Of a stretch of 44,257 nt of DNA, positions 17,684 through 31,323 are shown in pieces (within the stretch, counting starts at the first letter, position 1; every line of letters begins with the position of its first letter). This stretch comes from Steroidobacter sp. (GTDB taxonomy: Bacteria > Pseudomonadota > Gammaproteobacteria > Steroidobacterales > Steroidobacteraceae), in assembly GCA_025929585.1 (NCBI GenBank), contig JAICPY010000028.1:1-44257 (forward strand), in the 5' to 3' direction. Both the position numbers and the translations under genes were made by a program. The notes under the pieces were generated by a model. The model was given only the letters and a program-made list of their open reading frames with translations, did not search any database and was not told the DNA's origin.

Positions 17684-19803
17684 TGCACTGCTCCCCGCTT
17701 CGCTTCCCACTGCACGATGCTGCTTCCTTGCTCGACCAGTTGCACGAGCAGCTTGGCTGGCTGCCAATGCATCGGACCAGATAGAGCCTCGTACTTACGC
17801 ATGCCTTCAAGCAAGACCGGTAAACCAATCGTGTCAGCGTAAAACATGGGGCCACCACGAAAGCGCGGAAAGCCATAGCCCGCCGTCCATACAACGTCGA
17901 TGTCGGATGCACGCAATGCGATCCCCTCTTCGAGAATGCGCAGCCCTTCATTGAGAAGCGGATACAAGCACCGCTCCAGAATTTCTTGTTTCGAATGCTC
18001 GCGTTGCTCGATACCAAGTTGGCGTGCGCGAGCGCGCAGGATCTCGAGCGCCTCAGGATCGTCGATGCGACTGCGATTGCCGGATTCGTAACGGTAGTAG
18101 CCTTTGCCGTTCTTTTGTCCCAGACGCCCTGCCTCGTGTAGCGCGAAGTCAGCTTGATAATACGTCGGATCCGGCGGGAATTGATGCTTGTTGGCAATGT
18201 GCACGTTCACACCAATATCTATACCCGCCATGTCGAAGACCGCGAGAATGCCCATTGCCATCCCCCATTCTTCGAGCGTGCTATCGATGAGACGCGGCGT
18301 TGCGCCTTCCAGCACCATGCGCTCCGCTTCGCGTGCATACCCTTCCATCATGCGATTGCCAATGAAGCCGTAGCACACCTTTGCGAGTACCGGCGTTTTG
18401 CGCAGCGGCTTCGCAAGATCCATGACGGTGCGTATCGTGGTCGGAGAGGTCCGCTCCGTGCGCACCACTTCGAGCAACGGCATCACGTTAGCCGGCGAAA
18501 AGAAGTGCATGCCGATCACATCTTGTGGTCGGCGCGTCACAGCCGCGATCTGCGCGATGTCGAGTGTCGAGGTGTTCGTCGCAAGCACCGCGTCCGGACC
18601 TGCGATCGCATCGAGCTTGCGAAAGATCTCGCGCTTGAGATCCATGTTCTCAAACACGGCTTCGATGATCACATCGGCATCGCGCAAGTCTTCGTAGTCG
18701 AGCGAACCCTTGATCAAGGCAAGGCGCTTCTGCTTGTCCTCTGCGCTCAACCGACCTCGATCGACCATTGATTGATACGTCCGATCGATGGTTGCAAGTC
18801 CGCGCTCGAGTCCTGCTTGCGCTGCATCGAGAAGCGTGACGGGAATGCCCGCGTTGGCGAAACAGATGGCGATACCGCCGCCCATCGTGCCCGCGCCGAT
18901 GACGGCAGCACGCTTCACTGTCTTATCCGCTTTCGCTGGCGGCAACCCCGGGATGCGCCGCGCTTCGCGCTCTGCAAAGAAAGCGTGCACGGCGCCTTTC
19001 GACTCCGCACTTTCTTTGCACTCGTTCACACGTTTGGTTTCGTACTCCAATCCTTCCTGCAGCGGCAGGCGTGTTGCCGCACGCACGACGTCCACCGCCA
19101 CCAACGCCGCATTGCGATTTGGATAGAGCTTGCGCGCCTTGTTCTCCATCTGCGCGAACATCTCCGCACTGGCACTCGATGGTGCGATCTGCATCTCGCC
19201 AGTTCGCCGCACGCCTTTGCTTTTCGCGAGCAACTCGCGCAGATAAGCGATGGCGCCTGCGCGCAAATCGCCCTCGATAACCGCGTCCAGAAAGCCAAGC
19301 TCCTGCGCCTTGTTCGTATCAACTGGCCTTGCCGACACAATCAGTTCGAGCGTTTGTTCGGCGCCGATCAACCGCGGGAGACGTTGCGTGCCGCCCGCTC
19401 CCGGAATGATCCCGAGCGTCACTTCCGGCAGACCAAAGCGCGTACCCGGCGCCGCGACGCGATAGTGACAGGCAAGCGCAATCTCGAAGCCCCCACCGAG
19501 CACGGTGCCATGCATGGCCACGACCACTGGCACCTTGAGACTCTCATAGGCATTGAAGAGCAGCCGATACTCCTCTTCCTTCGGCGGTCCGTTGAACTCG
19601 CCGATGTCAGCGCCCGAGAAGAAAGTGCTGCCCTCGCACAACAGGAGCACGCCACGGACGCTCGCATCGCTCTGAAGCTGCTGAACCGCCTCCAGCAACC
19701 CGGCGCGCACCTTCGCATCGATGGTATTCACCGGAGGATTATTGACGATGACGAGCGCCAGCTCGGCATCGCGCTCGATACGCACGATGGATGCGATGGA
19801 CAT
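17680..19803 (-). CDS. Fused enoyl-CoA hydratase / 3-hydroxyacyl-CoA dehydrogenase
   Basis: This 707-residue bifunctional enzyme resembles FadJ or the peroxisomal bifunctional protein. The N-terminal crotonase domain (1-190) has both catalytic glutamates, Glu107 in GGGFEIAL and Glu127 in LPEVTLGIIPG. The NAD-binding domain follows (AVIGAGTMGGG, about 300-310), with catalytic His433 in GMHFFSP and Glu445. C-terminal 3-hydroxyacyl-CoA dehydrogenase helices occupy about 475-695. The start has AGGGG 9 bases upstream. It should hydrate and then oxidise the side chain of a cinnamoyl-type CoA to the beta-keto thioester. The downstream amidohydrolase gene overlaps by 4 bases, so the product is probably passed on directly. 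General fatty-acid oxidation is the alternative role, but no thiolase or acyl-CoA dehydrogenase is nearby. Confidence 0.92.
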   Translation of the reverse strand: MSIASIVRIERDAELALVIVNNPPVNTIDAKVRAGLLEAVQQLQSDASVRGVLLLCEGSTFFSGADIGEFNGPPKEEEYRLLFNAYESLKVPVVVAMHGTVLGGGFEIALACHYRVAAPGTRFGLPEVTLGIIPGAGGTQRLPRLIGAEQTLELIVSARPVDTNKAQELGFLDAVIEGDLRAGAIAYLRELLAKSKGVRRTGEMQIAPSSASAEMFAQMENKARKLYPNRNAALVAVDVVRAATRLPLQEGLEYETKRVNECKESAESKGAVHAFFAEREARRIPGLPPAKADKTVKRAAVIGAGTMGGGIAICFANAGIPVTLLDAAQAGLERGLATIDRTYQSMVDRGRLSAEDKQKRLALIKGSLDYEDLRDADVIIEAVFENMDLKREIFRKLDAIAGPDAVLATNTSTLDIAQIAAVTRRPQDVIGMHFFSPANVMPLLEVVRTERTSPTTIRTVMDLAKPLRKTPVLAKVCYGFIGNRMMEGYAREAERMVLEGATPRLIDSTLEEWGMAMGILAVFDMAGIDIGVNVHIANKHQFPPDPTYYQADFALHEAGRLGQKNGKGYYRYESGNRSRIDDPEALEILRARARQLGIEQREHSKQEILERCLYPLLNEGLRILEEGIALRASDIDVVWTAGYGFPRFRGGPMFYADTIGLPVLLEGMRKYEALSGPMHWQPAKLLVQLVEQGSSIVQWEAKRGAVQ

Positions 19804-19850
19804 TACAAAACCCCTGAGTCTGGAAAGATCAACATGTCATGTACGGCCTG

Positions 19851-21062
19851 TCATCGCTCGTGCGCGCGTTTGAGCAAGCTGAGCACGAATACCGCGATAC
19901 CCGCGACTGCAGCAACCGGCAGCAAATAGGCGACCACGCCGGCGGCGCTGGTTCCCCCGCCCAACAATACGCCCGCCAGCAACGGACCGATGATGGATCC
20001 CACTCGGCCGACAGCCACGCTCGCACCCGAGCCTGTACCGCGGACGGCGGCGGGATAGTAGACAGGAGCGACGCCATACAACGCGTAGTTCGCCCCGAGT
20101 AGGAAGAACCCCGCCGCGCCGCTCAACAGAAGAATCAAATCGGTCGTGTGCGCCAGACTCAAGCCGAACAACGACGCGATGAGTCCCGCATAGGCAATCG
20201 TGAGGGGCCAGCGGGCATCGAACCGATCGACGAGCCGACCGAACAGCAATGCACCTATCACGCTTGCCCAGTTGAAGAACAGCGAAGCCTGCGGTGCAAC
20301 TGCACGATCCATACCTTTTGCGACCACCAGCGTCGGCAGCCAATTCAGGATGAGATACAGAATCAGCAGCGTCGGGAAGAAAGCGAGCCACAGCAGCAAG
20401 GTTGGAGAGGCGCGCCCTTCTCCGAACAGCGCGCGAATCACGCTGGTACGTTCTCGCACGGCAGAGGTCTGGCGCTCCAATGTCTCAGGCATGAGCGCGT
20501 ATAACGCGGGTGCGAGCAACAAAGGAAATGCGCCGCCCACGATGAATAGCACTCGCCAGTCGAAGTCGGGTGCTAGAACTTGCGTCAGCAGTGCCGAGGT
20601 TCCGCCACCGATGGGCATGCCGCAGAACATCACCGTCGCGGTGAATGCGCGCTTATCGGCGGGACTGATCTCAGCGGCGACCGCCATCATGTTCGGCAGC
20701 GCCGCACCAAATCCAAGGCCGGCGCACAGACGCACGAGGAACAGCGTCGCGAAATTGGGCGCCAAGGTCGTCAGCAAGGTGAAGACGCCAAACGTGAGTA
20801 CCGACCCGATGAACACTGGCTTGCGGCCCACACGATCCGCAAGCCAGCCACCCACGCTGGCTCCGATCACCAGGCCGATATTACTGATGGCAAAGATCCA
20901 GCCCAGTTCGTTAGGCAGCAACCCGAATTGCGGCGCGAGCTTGGGCGCAGCGACGCCCATCGCTTGAATATCGAAACCTTCGACGACCGCGACCAGCAAA
21001 CACAACGCGATCGTCACGTTGCGGCTACCCACGACCGGTTTCGAACTGCTTACTGCGACCAT
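19851..21062 (-). CDS. MFS aromatic acid:H+ symporter (AAHS, PcaK-like)
   Basis: This 403-residue inner-membrane transporter has about 12 helices. Motifs include VVEGFDIQAMGVAAPK in helix 1, the loop ADRVGRKPVFIGSV between helices 2 and 3, and PNMMAVAAEISP. These are typical of the aromatic acid:proton symporter family (PcaK, BenK, VanK). ATG 21062 has the strong ribosome binding site AGGGGGGAT; the earlier ATG at 21080 does not. It lies between pobA and the hydratase/dehydrogenase fusion on the same strand, with 47 bases to the latter. Uptake of 4-hydroxybenzoate, protocatechuate or a hydroxycinnamate is the likely role; the exact substrate cannot be read. Confidence 0.9.
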   Translation of the reverse strand: MVAVSSSKPVVGSRNVTIALCLLVAVVEGFDIQAMGVAAPKLAPQFGLLPNELGWIFAISNIGLVIGASVGGWLADRVGRKPVFIGSVLTFGVFTLLTTLAPNFATLFLVRLCAGLGFGAALPNMMAVAAEISPADKRAFTATVMFCGMPIGGGTSALLTQVLAPDFDWRVLFIVGGAFPLLLAPALYALMPETLERQTSAVRERTSVIRALFGEGRASPTLLLWLAFFPTLLILYLILNWLPTLVVAKGMDRAVAPQASLFFNWASVIGALLFGRLVDRFDARWPLTIAYAGLIASLFGLSLAHTTDLILLLSGAAGFFLLGANYALYGVAPVYYPAAVRGTGSGASVAVGRVGSIIGPLLAGVLLGGGTSAAGVVAYLLPVAAVAGIAVFVLSLLKRAHER

Positions 21063-21231
21063 ATTGATCCCCCCTGGCACTCGCTACGGCGAGCTGTCTT
21101 AGTTGTCGCGTGTCGGAATTGGACCCACAGGTCGTCCCGCTCGGCAGCGGCGCAGGGGCCATCAGCGCGCGTTCGCGAGTCTCGTCTCGAGGGAAAGCTT
21201 GCGAGGACCGAAGACGGTGCGAGCGAAGCTG

Positions 21232-23434
<2,203 letters not shown>

Positions 23435-23441
23435 GCTTGGA

Positions 23442-24434
23442 TCAGCCTGCGCGAGCATGTTCCTCCTCGTCCGTGTCGATCTCGGCGAGCGTCGCAGCGG
23501 CATAGCGCGCACCGCTCACCGTGACGTCGCTCACCAGCTGTTCAACGCGTGCAAGGATGTCTGCCGGAACGCGCAGTGTGACCGCCGCGAGATTCTCACG
23601 TAGATGCGTAATGGACGTGGTCCCGATGATGGGCAGGACGTTCGGATGCTGCAGTAACCAAGCGAGGGCAAGCTGCGCGGGTGTGCAATTCGCCTCTTGC
23701 GCGAGTTGTTCGAACCGCTCGAGGACTGCTGCGTTAGCTGCGAAATGCGGTGCTTGAAAGCGCGGCATGCCTCGGCGCAAATCGTTTGCCGTCAGCGCCT
23801 GCGGATCGCGCACCGCGCCAGCAAGAAAGCCGCGACCGAGCGGCGAGAATGCGACGAACGTTGCGTCGAGCTGACGGCACGCTTCAACTACCGCGCTCGA
23901 GGCACGCGTCCACAGCGAATACTCACTTTGCACCGCTGCAATCGGATGTACCGCGTGAGCGCGTCGCAGCGTCGCGGCTGACACCTCCGATAAACCAATC
24001 GCCCCGATGGCGCCGCTCCCCACTAGATCGGCTAGTGCACCTACGCTCTCCTCGATAGGAACTCGTTTGTCCCAGCGATGCAGATAATAAAGATCGATCC
24101 GGTCCGTGCGCAGGCGCCGCAGTGATTCATGACAGGTGCGCTTGAGTGTCTCGGGACGACCATCGATCACGCGCTTGCCGTCGACGCCGGTCATGCCACA
24201 TTTGCTCGCGAGCACGATCCGCTCTCGGAAGAGAGCGAGCGTTTCGCCGAGCAGTTCCTCGTTGCGACCGAAGCCGTATAGCGCCGCGGTATCGAAGTGC
24301 GTGACACCAGCCTCGAGCGCCGCAAGCAGCAAAGCTTGCGCCGCTTCGCGCGGCGGCGGCGTGCCATACGCATGGCTGAGGTTCATGCAGCCCAGGCCGA
24401 TCGGAAACACGTCGTGACCGGCAAGTTTCGTCAT
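23442..24434 (-). CDS. Aldo/keto reductase
   Basis: This is a 330-residue NADPH-dependent oxidoreductase with the TIM-barrel aldo/keto reductase fold. The catalytic tetrad is visible: Asp in FDTAALYG, Tyr in the same motif, Lys in VLASKCG and His in YYLHRWD. Cofactor-binding wording near the C-terminus is PIIGTTSITHLREN. It starts at ATG 24434, 7 bases after the ligC stop, with GAGG as ribosome binding site. It is the last gene of the lig operon and ends 7 bases from the end of the convergent regulator gene. No reductase of this type is needed in the 4,5-cleavage pathway; it could detoxify an aromatic aldehyde or semialdehyde. Substrate unknown. Confidence 0.88.
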   Translation of the reverse strand: MTKLAGHDVFPIGLGCMNLSHAYGTPPPREAAQALLLAALEAGVTHFDTAALYGFGRNEELLGETLALFRERIVLASKCGMTGVDGKRVIDGRPETLKRTCHESLRRLRTDRIDLYYLHRWDKRVPIEESVGALADLVGSGAIGAIGLSEVSAATLRRAHAVHPIAAVQSEYSLWTRASSAVVEACRQLDATFVAFSPLGRGFLAGAVRDPQALTANDLRRGMPRFQAPHFAANAAVLERFEQLAQEANCTPAQLALAWLLQHPNVLPIIGTTSITHLRENLAAVTLRVPADILARVEQLVSDVTVSGARYAAATLAEIDTDEEEHARAG

Positions 24435-24441
24435 CGCGACC

Positions 24442-26621
<2,180 letters not shown>

Positions 26622-26635
<14 letters not shown>

Positions 26636-27545
26636 GGTGATCCGCCCCGTATTGATCCGACCAGTAAAGTCTCGAGGGATTGTCGATGAGCAGCTGACGT
26701 TGCAGTTCCGGTGACGTTGCGACCTTCGGAATGAAATCCACGAGCTCGCCGTCATCTGGCATGTGGGATTTCATGTTCGGATGTGGCCAATCTGTGCCCC
26801 ACAACACCCGATCCGGAAATTCCTCGACCACGCGCCGCGCGAATGGCACGACGTCCGTGTAATGCGGCGGGCCGCTGCGCGAGAGACGCTCCGGACAGCT
26901 TACTTTCGACCAAAAGTTACGATGCTCTCGCATCAGCCTCAGAAAGAGCTCGAACTGCGGGCCGTCGACCGGCTGTGCGACGTCTGGACGTCCCATATGG
27001 TCCACGACGACAGTCGTCGGGAGCGATGCGAAAAAATCGTACAGCTCCGCCAGCTCCGCGGCTTCGAAGTAAATGACGATATGCCAGCCCAACGGCTGCA
27101 CTCGCTGCGCGATCTCCAACAGAGTCTCGCGCGGGGTGGTGTCGACAAGTCGCTTAACGAAATTGAAACGCACACCACGCACACCCGCCGCATTCAGCTC
27201 GGCGAGTTCGCTATCGGTTACATCAGGGCTCACCGTCGCAACCCCTCGCGCACGACCATCCGAATCTATCAACGCATCAACTAGGGCGCGGTTATCAGAG
27301 CCGTGGCAGGTCGCTTGCACAATGACGTTGCGTTCGAATCCGAGAAATTCACGCAGCTCCCATAACTTCTCTTTCGGTGCATCGCAGGGCGTGTACTTGC
27401 GCTCCGGCGCGTAGGGAAAGCGCTCGCCCGGACCGAACACGTGACAGTGCGCATCCACCGCACCGGGAGGCGGCCGAAACTTCGGTTTCGACGGCGAGGG
27501 ATGAAACACCCGCCAGTCCGCATCCATTGTGAATCGTGCTGTCAC
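26622..27545 (-). CDS. ligI: 2-Pyrone-4,6-dicarboxylate hydrolase
   Basis: LigI opens the lactone ring of 2-pyrone-4,6-dicarboxylate to give 4-oxalomesaconate. The product (about 307 residues) is an amidohydrolase-fold enzyme that works without a bound metal. The opening PPPGAVDAHCHVFGPG with the HxH pair, the conserved VRGVRFNFVKRLVD, VVDHMGRPD and the C-terminal Asp in WGTDWPHPN are the family signature. GTG 27545 is chosen as start, 1 base after the ligJ stop; ATG 27527 is an alternative 6 codons later. It lies between ligJ and ligA. Confidence 0.94.
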
Positions 27546-27546
27546 G

Positions 27547-28572
27547 CTACAGCCCCCGTCGCTTGAGCAACACATCGAGGCGCGGATAGACGCGCCTGGC
27601 GTTTAGCTCGAAGATGCGCCGCTTATCTTCCGGCGAGATCGCTAAGGCATCGATGTAGCGTTTCGTATCGTCAAAATATTGGCCGGTCTCGGGATCGATG
27701 CCACGTACGGCCCCCACCATTTCGGAGCCGAAGAGAATGTTGTCGATGTCGATGACCTTTACCAGCAGATCGATACCCGGCTGGTGATAGACGCAGGTAT
27801 CGAAGAACACATTCTTCATCACGTGTTGCGCCAACGCCGGACGCTTGAGCATGTCCGCCAGACCACGATAGCGGCCCCAGTGATACGGAACAGCACCACC
27901 GCCATGCGGAATAATGAAGCGCAAATTCGGGAAGTCGCGGAACAGATCGCCATCGATGAACTGCATGAACGCAGTGGTATCGGCGTTGATGTAGTGCGCC
28001 CCGGTCGCATGGAAGTTCGCATTGCACGATGCGGACACGTGAATCATTGCCGGTACGTCGAGCTCGACCATCTTCTCGTAGAAGGGATACCAGTGTCGGT
28101 CGGTCAAGGGCGGGCTTCGCCAATGGCCACCGGAAGGATCCGGATTTAGATTGCAGCCGACGAAACCGAGCTCGCGCACACAACGCTCGAGCTCGCGTAC
28201 GGAATTCGTGATTGGAACGCCCGGCGACTGCGGCAGCTGGCAGACGCCCACGAAGTTCTCTGGATACAAATCCACGACGCGCTTGATGAGATCGTTGCAG
28301 GCTTCAGTCCAGGCAAGCGACACGGCTTCGTCACCGACATGGTGCGCCATTGCCGATGCACGCGGGGAGAAGATCGTGATGTCCGCACCGCGCTCGCGCT
28401 GCAGCCTGAGCTGATTCTCTTCGATGGTTTCGCTGATCTCATCGTCGCTGATGTGCACGCGTGTGGGCGGCGGCAGCAATGAATCCTTCAAGCGCGCGAG
28501 CTGCGCGTCCCGGAAACGCTGATGCGCGGCAGGTGCAGTCGTGTAATGACCGTGACAGTCGATGATCAACAT
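27547..28572 (-). CDS. ligJ: 4-Oxalomesaconate hydratase
   Basis: LigJ adds water to 4-oxalomesaconate to form 4-carboxy-4-hydroxy-2-oxoadipate. The 341-residue protein is an amidohydrolase-superfamily member of the zinc-dependent LigJ type. It opens MLIIDCHGHYTTAP with the metal-site HGH, and has FSPRASAMAHHVGDE, GCNLNPDPSGGHW, MIHVSAS, FIIPHGGGAVPYHWGR and LFGSEMVGAVRGIDP, all familiar from LigJ. It overlaps the upstream dehydrogenase stop by 7 bases. Adjacent ligU, ligK and ligI complete the lower pathway. Confidence 0.95.
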   Translation of the reverse strand: MLIIDCHGHYTTAPAAHQRFRDAQLARLKDSLLPPPTRVHISDDEISETIEENQLRLQRERGADITIFSPRASAMAHHVGDEAVSLAWTEACNDLIKRVVDLYPENFVGVCQLPQSPGVPITNSVRELERCVRELGFVGCNLNPDPSGGHWRSPPLTDRHWYPFYEKMVELDVPAMIHVSASCNANFHATGAHYINADTTAFMQFIDGDLFRDFPNLRFIIPHGGGAVPYHWGRYRGLADMLKRPALAQHVMKNVFFDTCVYHQPGIDLLVKVIDIDNILFGSEMVGAVRGIDPETGQYFDDTKRYIDALAISPEDKRRIFELNARRVYPRLDVLLKRRGL

Positions 28573-29462
28573 CGTAGGTTCTCTTTGCCTTTCGTCTGCT
28601 CAAGCAGTGCGTCGAGCAGTGCCTCGAGCGGCTGGGTGCCAGAAAACTCTCCGAAGCGGGCCGACCACTGCTGGCGCTCGACACTCGCAGAGCTCATCCA
28701 CGGCTCGAAGCCCGCCTCGCGCACCGTCGCCGCCACTTCACGCATCTCCTCCGCACGGCGAGCGCCGTGTTGCAGTGAGCGGGACATCATGTAGCGTGCA
28801 AGCGCATGCCAGTCCTGCGCCGGAAAGAGATTGCGAAGCGAATCAATGACCGTTGCTTCAACGCCGTAACTGCGCGCCGTGAGCAGGGCCTCGGTGATCA
28901 ATGCCTCCATTCCCTTGACGACGACGCTGCGGCACATCTTCGCCGCGGACGCCTTGCCGATCTCATTGCTGAATACTTGCGCCCCTGAGAATCCCAATGC
29001 TTCAGCGAGCGGTGCAAACGCTTGTGCGTGTGGCCCCCCGAGCAGAATGGGCGCCGCGCTTCGCTTAGGGCTGATCGGCGACATGATGGCGGCTTCGACA
29101 TAGCGTCCACCGCCCTGCTCGATCACTCGCGCCACCTCCTGCTTCACACCTGGCGAGACCGAGTTGAGATCGAGAAAAAAAGTGCCGGCATCTATGTGCG
29201 CCGCGACCGACTGCGCCGCCGCGACATCTTGAGCTGCCGTAACCGCGCTGATGATGAGCGTTGCATCGCGTGCCACATCAAGCGCAGCGCCTGCGATCCG
29301 CACATTAGTGGCTTGCGCCGCCCGAGATGCAACGCTTTGCACGTTGTCAAACTGAACATCCCAGACGCTGATTTGATGGACGCCACGAGCGAGTAAGTCG
29401 GCTGCGAGGATCTGACCTACCTCGCCAAAGCCAAGCAACGCGATGCGTGAGCTCTCGATCAT
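28566..29462 (-). CDS. NAD(P)-binding oxidoreductase with DUF1932-type C-terminal domain
   Basis: This 298-residue protein has a 6-phosphogluconate/3-hydroxyisobutyrate dehydrogenase-like fold. The N-terminal Rossmann motif is IALLGFGEVGQILA. A middle stretch has DLNSVSPGVKQEVARVIEQG and YVEAAIMSPISP. The helical C-terminal domain resembles PF09130 (DUF1932), with KASAAKMCRSVVVKGMEAL containing the probable catalytic Lys. The start is ATG 29462 in an ATGA overlap with the ligU stop. It is embedded between ligU and ligJ with overlaps at both ends, so it belongs to the lig operon, yet no step of the known 4,5-cleavage pathway calls for it. Oxidation or reduction of a 2-oxo or 4-hydroxy dicarboxylate is plausible. 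Function unknown. Confidence 0.85.
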   Translation of the reverse strand: MIESSRIALLGFGEVGQILAADLLARGVHQISVWDVQFDNVQSVASRAAQATNVRIAGAALDVARDATLIISAVTAAQDVAAAQSVAAHIDAGTFFLDLNSVSPGVKQEVARVIEQGGGRYVEAAIMSPISPKRSAAPILLGGPHAQAFAPLAEALGFSGAQVFSNEIGKASAAKMCRSVVVKGMEALITEALLTARSYGVEATVIDSLRNLFPAQDWHALARYMMSRSLQHGARRAEEMREVAATVREAGFEPWMSSASVERQQWSARFGEFSGTQPLEALLDALLEQTKGKENLRC

Positions 29463-30547
29463 CGCTGCCACACCTGAGCTGGAACGAAGACTTCGCCGCT
29501 CATCAGTTTGCGCGCGGTGCGCAACAGCGCCGAGCGGCGCACCCTGATCTCAGCGCCTTCAGTTTGGACCTGCATATCTACAGTGAAAAATCCTGTCGGA
29601 TGCTCGACTTCGACACGTTGCGATTCGCCCGCCGCGTTTAGTTGCGCGATGCCCGCTGCGACCGATCCCGGAACGACACACGCGGTCGCGACGCTGACTG
29701 CCCCGAGCACACCGATCGATTCATGCACTCGGTGTGGAATGAACGTGCGCGTCGTCAACGAGCCTCCGCGGCGTGGCGGCGAGATCAAGCACATCTTCGG
29801 CACTGTTTTCTGCAGCACATCCCCTAACTTCATGCGCGGGCCGAGCTCGCGCCTGATTTGTTCGATGCGTGCAGTGAGCGCGGCATTCGCTTCGAGCTGG
29901 GCCGGCGATTCGTCGCCTGCGAGATCGAAGTCAGAGGCTCGCAGCAAAACCACCGGCATGCCATTGTCGATGCAGGTGACTTCCACGCCGGCGACGCGAT
30001 CGCGCACCTCACCCGTCGGAAGCAACGCACCGCAGCTCGATCCCGCGACATCGAGGAATTCGAGTGGCACCGCAGCCGCGGTGCCTGGCACGCCATCGAT
30101 GCGTGCGTCGCCTTCGTACTCGACGGCACCGTTCGGGGTTGCGACATGCGCTACGGCGATGCCGCCCGTGTTGACCATGTGAATGCGCACGGGTGTGGTT
30201 GCGCCGGCGATCGACACGAGGCCTTGTTCGATTGCCCAGGGACCGACGCCCGCCAGGATGTTGCCGCAGTTTTGGCTATCGCTCACTTCAGCCTTGTCGA
30301 CGACGACCTGCAGAAACAAATAATCGACGTCCGCGTGGGAGAGCACGGACTTGCGCAGAATCGCGACCTTGCTCGTGAGCGGATGCGCACCGCCTACGCC
30401 ATCAATCTGACGCACATCCGGAGAGCCGAAGGCGGCCAGCAGGACGCGATTGCGCACGGCGGGGTCTTTAGGCAAATCGCGCTCGTGGAAGTACAGCCCC
30501 TTCGAAGTGCCGCCCCGCATCAAAGTGCAGGTGATGCTCGTCAGCAT
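29459..30547 (-). CDS. ligU: 4-Oxalomesaconate tautomerase
   Basis: LigU interconverts isomers of 4-oxalomesaconate so that LigJ can hydrate the product. The 362-residue protein belongs to the PrpF/isomerase family (diaminopimelate epimerase-like double fold). Motifs include TLMRGGTSKGLYFHERDLP at the start, IDGVGGAHPLTSKVAI, VSDSQNCGNILAGVGPWAIE with a candidate catalytic Cys, and the C-terminal VEHPTGFF. The start has a GGCAGGGTC leader, 21 bases after the ligK stop. Its stop overlaps the next gene (ATGA). The context of ligK and ligJ separates it from PrpF of the methylcitrate cycle. Confidence 0.93.
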   Translation of the reverse strand: MLTSITCTLMRGGTSKGLYFHERDLPKDPAVRNRVLLAAFGSPDVRQIDGVGGAHPLTSKVAILRKSVLSHADVDYLFLQVVVDKAEVSDSQNCGNILAGVGPWAIEQGLVSIAGATTPVRIHMVNTGGIAVAHVATPNGAVEYEGDARIDGVPGTAAAVPLEFLDVAGSSCGALLPTGEVRDRVAGVEVTCIDNGMPVVLLRASDFDLAGDESPAQLEANAALTARIEQIRRELGPRMKLGDVLQKTVPKMCLISPPRRGGSLTTRTFIPHRVHESIGVLGAVSVATACVVPGSVAAGIAQLNAAGESQRVEVEHPTGFFTVDMQVQTEGAEIRVRRSALLRTARKLMSGEVFVPAQVWQR

Positions 30548-30568
30548 GACCCTGCCGTCCGGCTTGGA

Positions 30569-31240
30569 TCAGACATAGCGCAAACCCTTCGCCGCGAGCT
30601 TCTCGCGCATGCCGTAGATGTCCAGCCCGAGCTCGCCCGCTTTCAAGCGCTCGCGTACAGCGGCTTCCTTCTTCTCTCGTGCGGCACATTGCACGAGCAC
30701 CTCGTTGGCCTTTTCGCGTGCGACTACACAAACTCCATCATCGTCAGCGACGATCACGTCGCCTGGACGCACGGCCGCGCCAGCACAGACGATCGGCACA
30801 TTGACGCTGCCGAGGGTTTCCTTGACCGTGCCTTGCGCAGATATGTATCGCGACCAGACGGGAAATTGCATCGCAGTCAACTCACGCACATCGCGCACAC
30901 CGGCTTCGATGATCAGGCCGCGCACGCCCCGCGCTTTCAACGAGCACGCCAGCAAATCACCGAAGTAGCCGGTATCGCACCTGGATGTCGGTGCTACGAC
31001 GAGAATGTCGCCCTCGCGGCATTGCTCTACGGCCACGTGGATCATCCAGTTATCGCCAGGCGGAATGCTCACCGTCACTGCGCTGCCGGCGATGCGCGCA
31101 CCGGCATAGATCGGGCGCATGTAAGGTGCGAACAGCCCAGTGCGCCCTTGAGCTTCGTGAACGGTGGCAACCCCTGATTCACCGAGCGCATCGACGGTGC
31201 GTTGCTCGGCGCGCTCGAAGTTCTGCACGACGATAGACAT
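30569..31240 (-). CDS. ligK: 4-Carboxy-4-hydroxy-2-oxoadipate aldolase
   Basis: LigK cleaves 4-carboxy-4-hydroxy-2-oxoadipate to pyruvate and oxaloacetate, the final step of the 4,5-cleavage route. The 223-residue protein has the D-X20-R-D signature of this class II pyruvate aldolase family exactly: Asp95, Arg116, Asp117. VHEAQGRTG near residues 27-35 and [11 protein letters not shown] are also typical. The start is ATG 31240, with AGGGGAAG as a strong ribosome binding site; the open frame further upstream is not needed. The gene can also decarboxylate oxaloacetate in relatives. It is the first lig gene after an 83-base gap. Confidence 0.95.
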   Translation of the reverse strand: MSIVVQNFERAEQRTVDALGESGVATVHEAQGRTGLFAPYMRPIYAGARIAGSAVTVSIPPGDNWMIHVAVEQCREGDILVVAPTSRCDTGYFGDLLACSLKARGVRGLIIEAGVRDVRELTAMQFPVWSRYISAQGTVKETLGSVNVPIVCAGAAVRPGDVIVADDDGVCVVAREKANEVLVQCAAREKKEAAVRERLKAGELGLDIYGMREKLAAKGLRYV

Positions 31241-31323
31241 GGCTTCCCCTTGATTGCCGACTATTGTGCGCCCGGGATGCGGAAGGCTGCCAATTGGAAA
31301 ACGAGCCGAGCCATAAGGAATTG
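31241..31323 (-). promoter_or_regulatory. Gap before ligK with a weak promoter candidate
   Basis: The 83 bases between the MmgE/PrpD gene and ligK are the largest break inside the long minus-strand gene run from 38807 to 23442. On the minus strand TTGGCA (31293-31288) and CACAAT (31268-31263) are separated by 19 bases, a suboptimal spacing. A separate lig promoter here is possible but weakly supported. Confidence 0.25.

Noticed and set aside
18772-19929. 385-codon plus-strand open frame
   Set aside because: Antisense to the hydratase/dehydrogenase fusion, whose motifs are intact; no domain recognisable.
29858-31177. 439-codon plus-strand open frame across ligU and ligK
   Set aside because: Antisense to two well-supported lig genes, with low-complexity His/Arg-rich product and no ribosome binding site.
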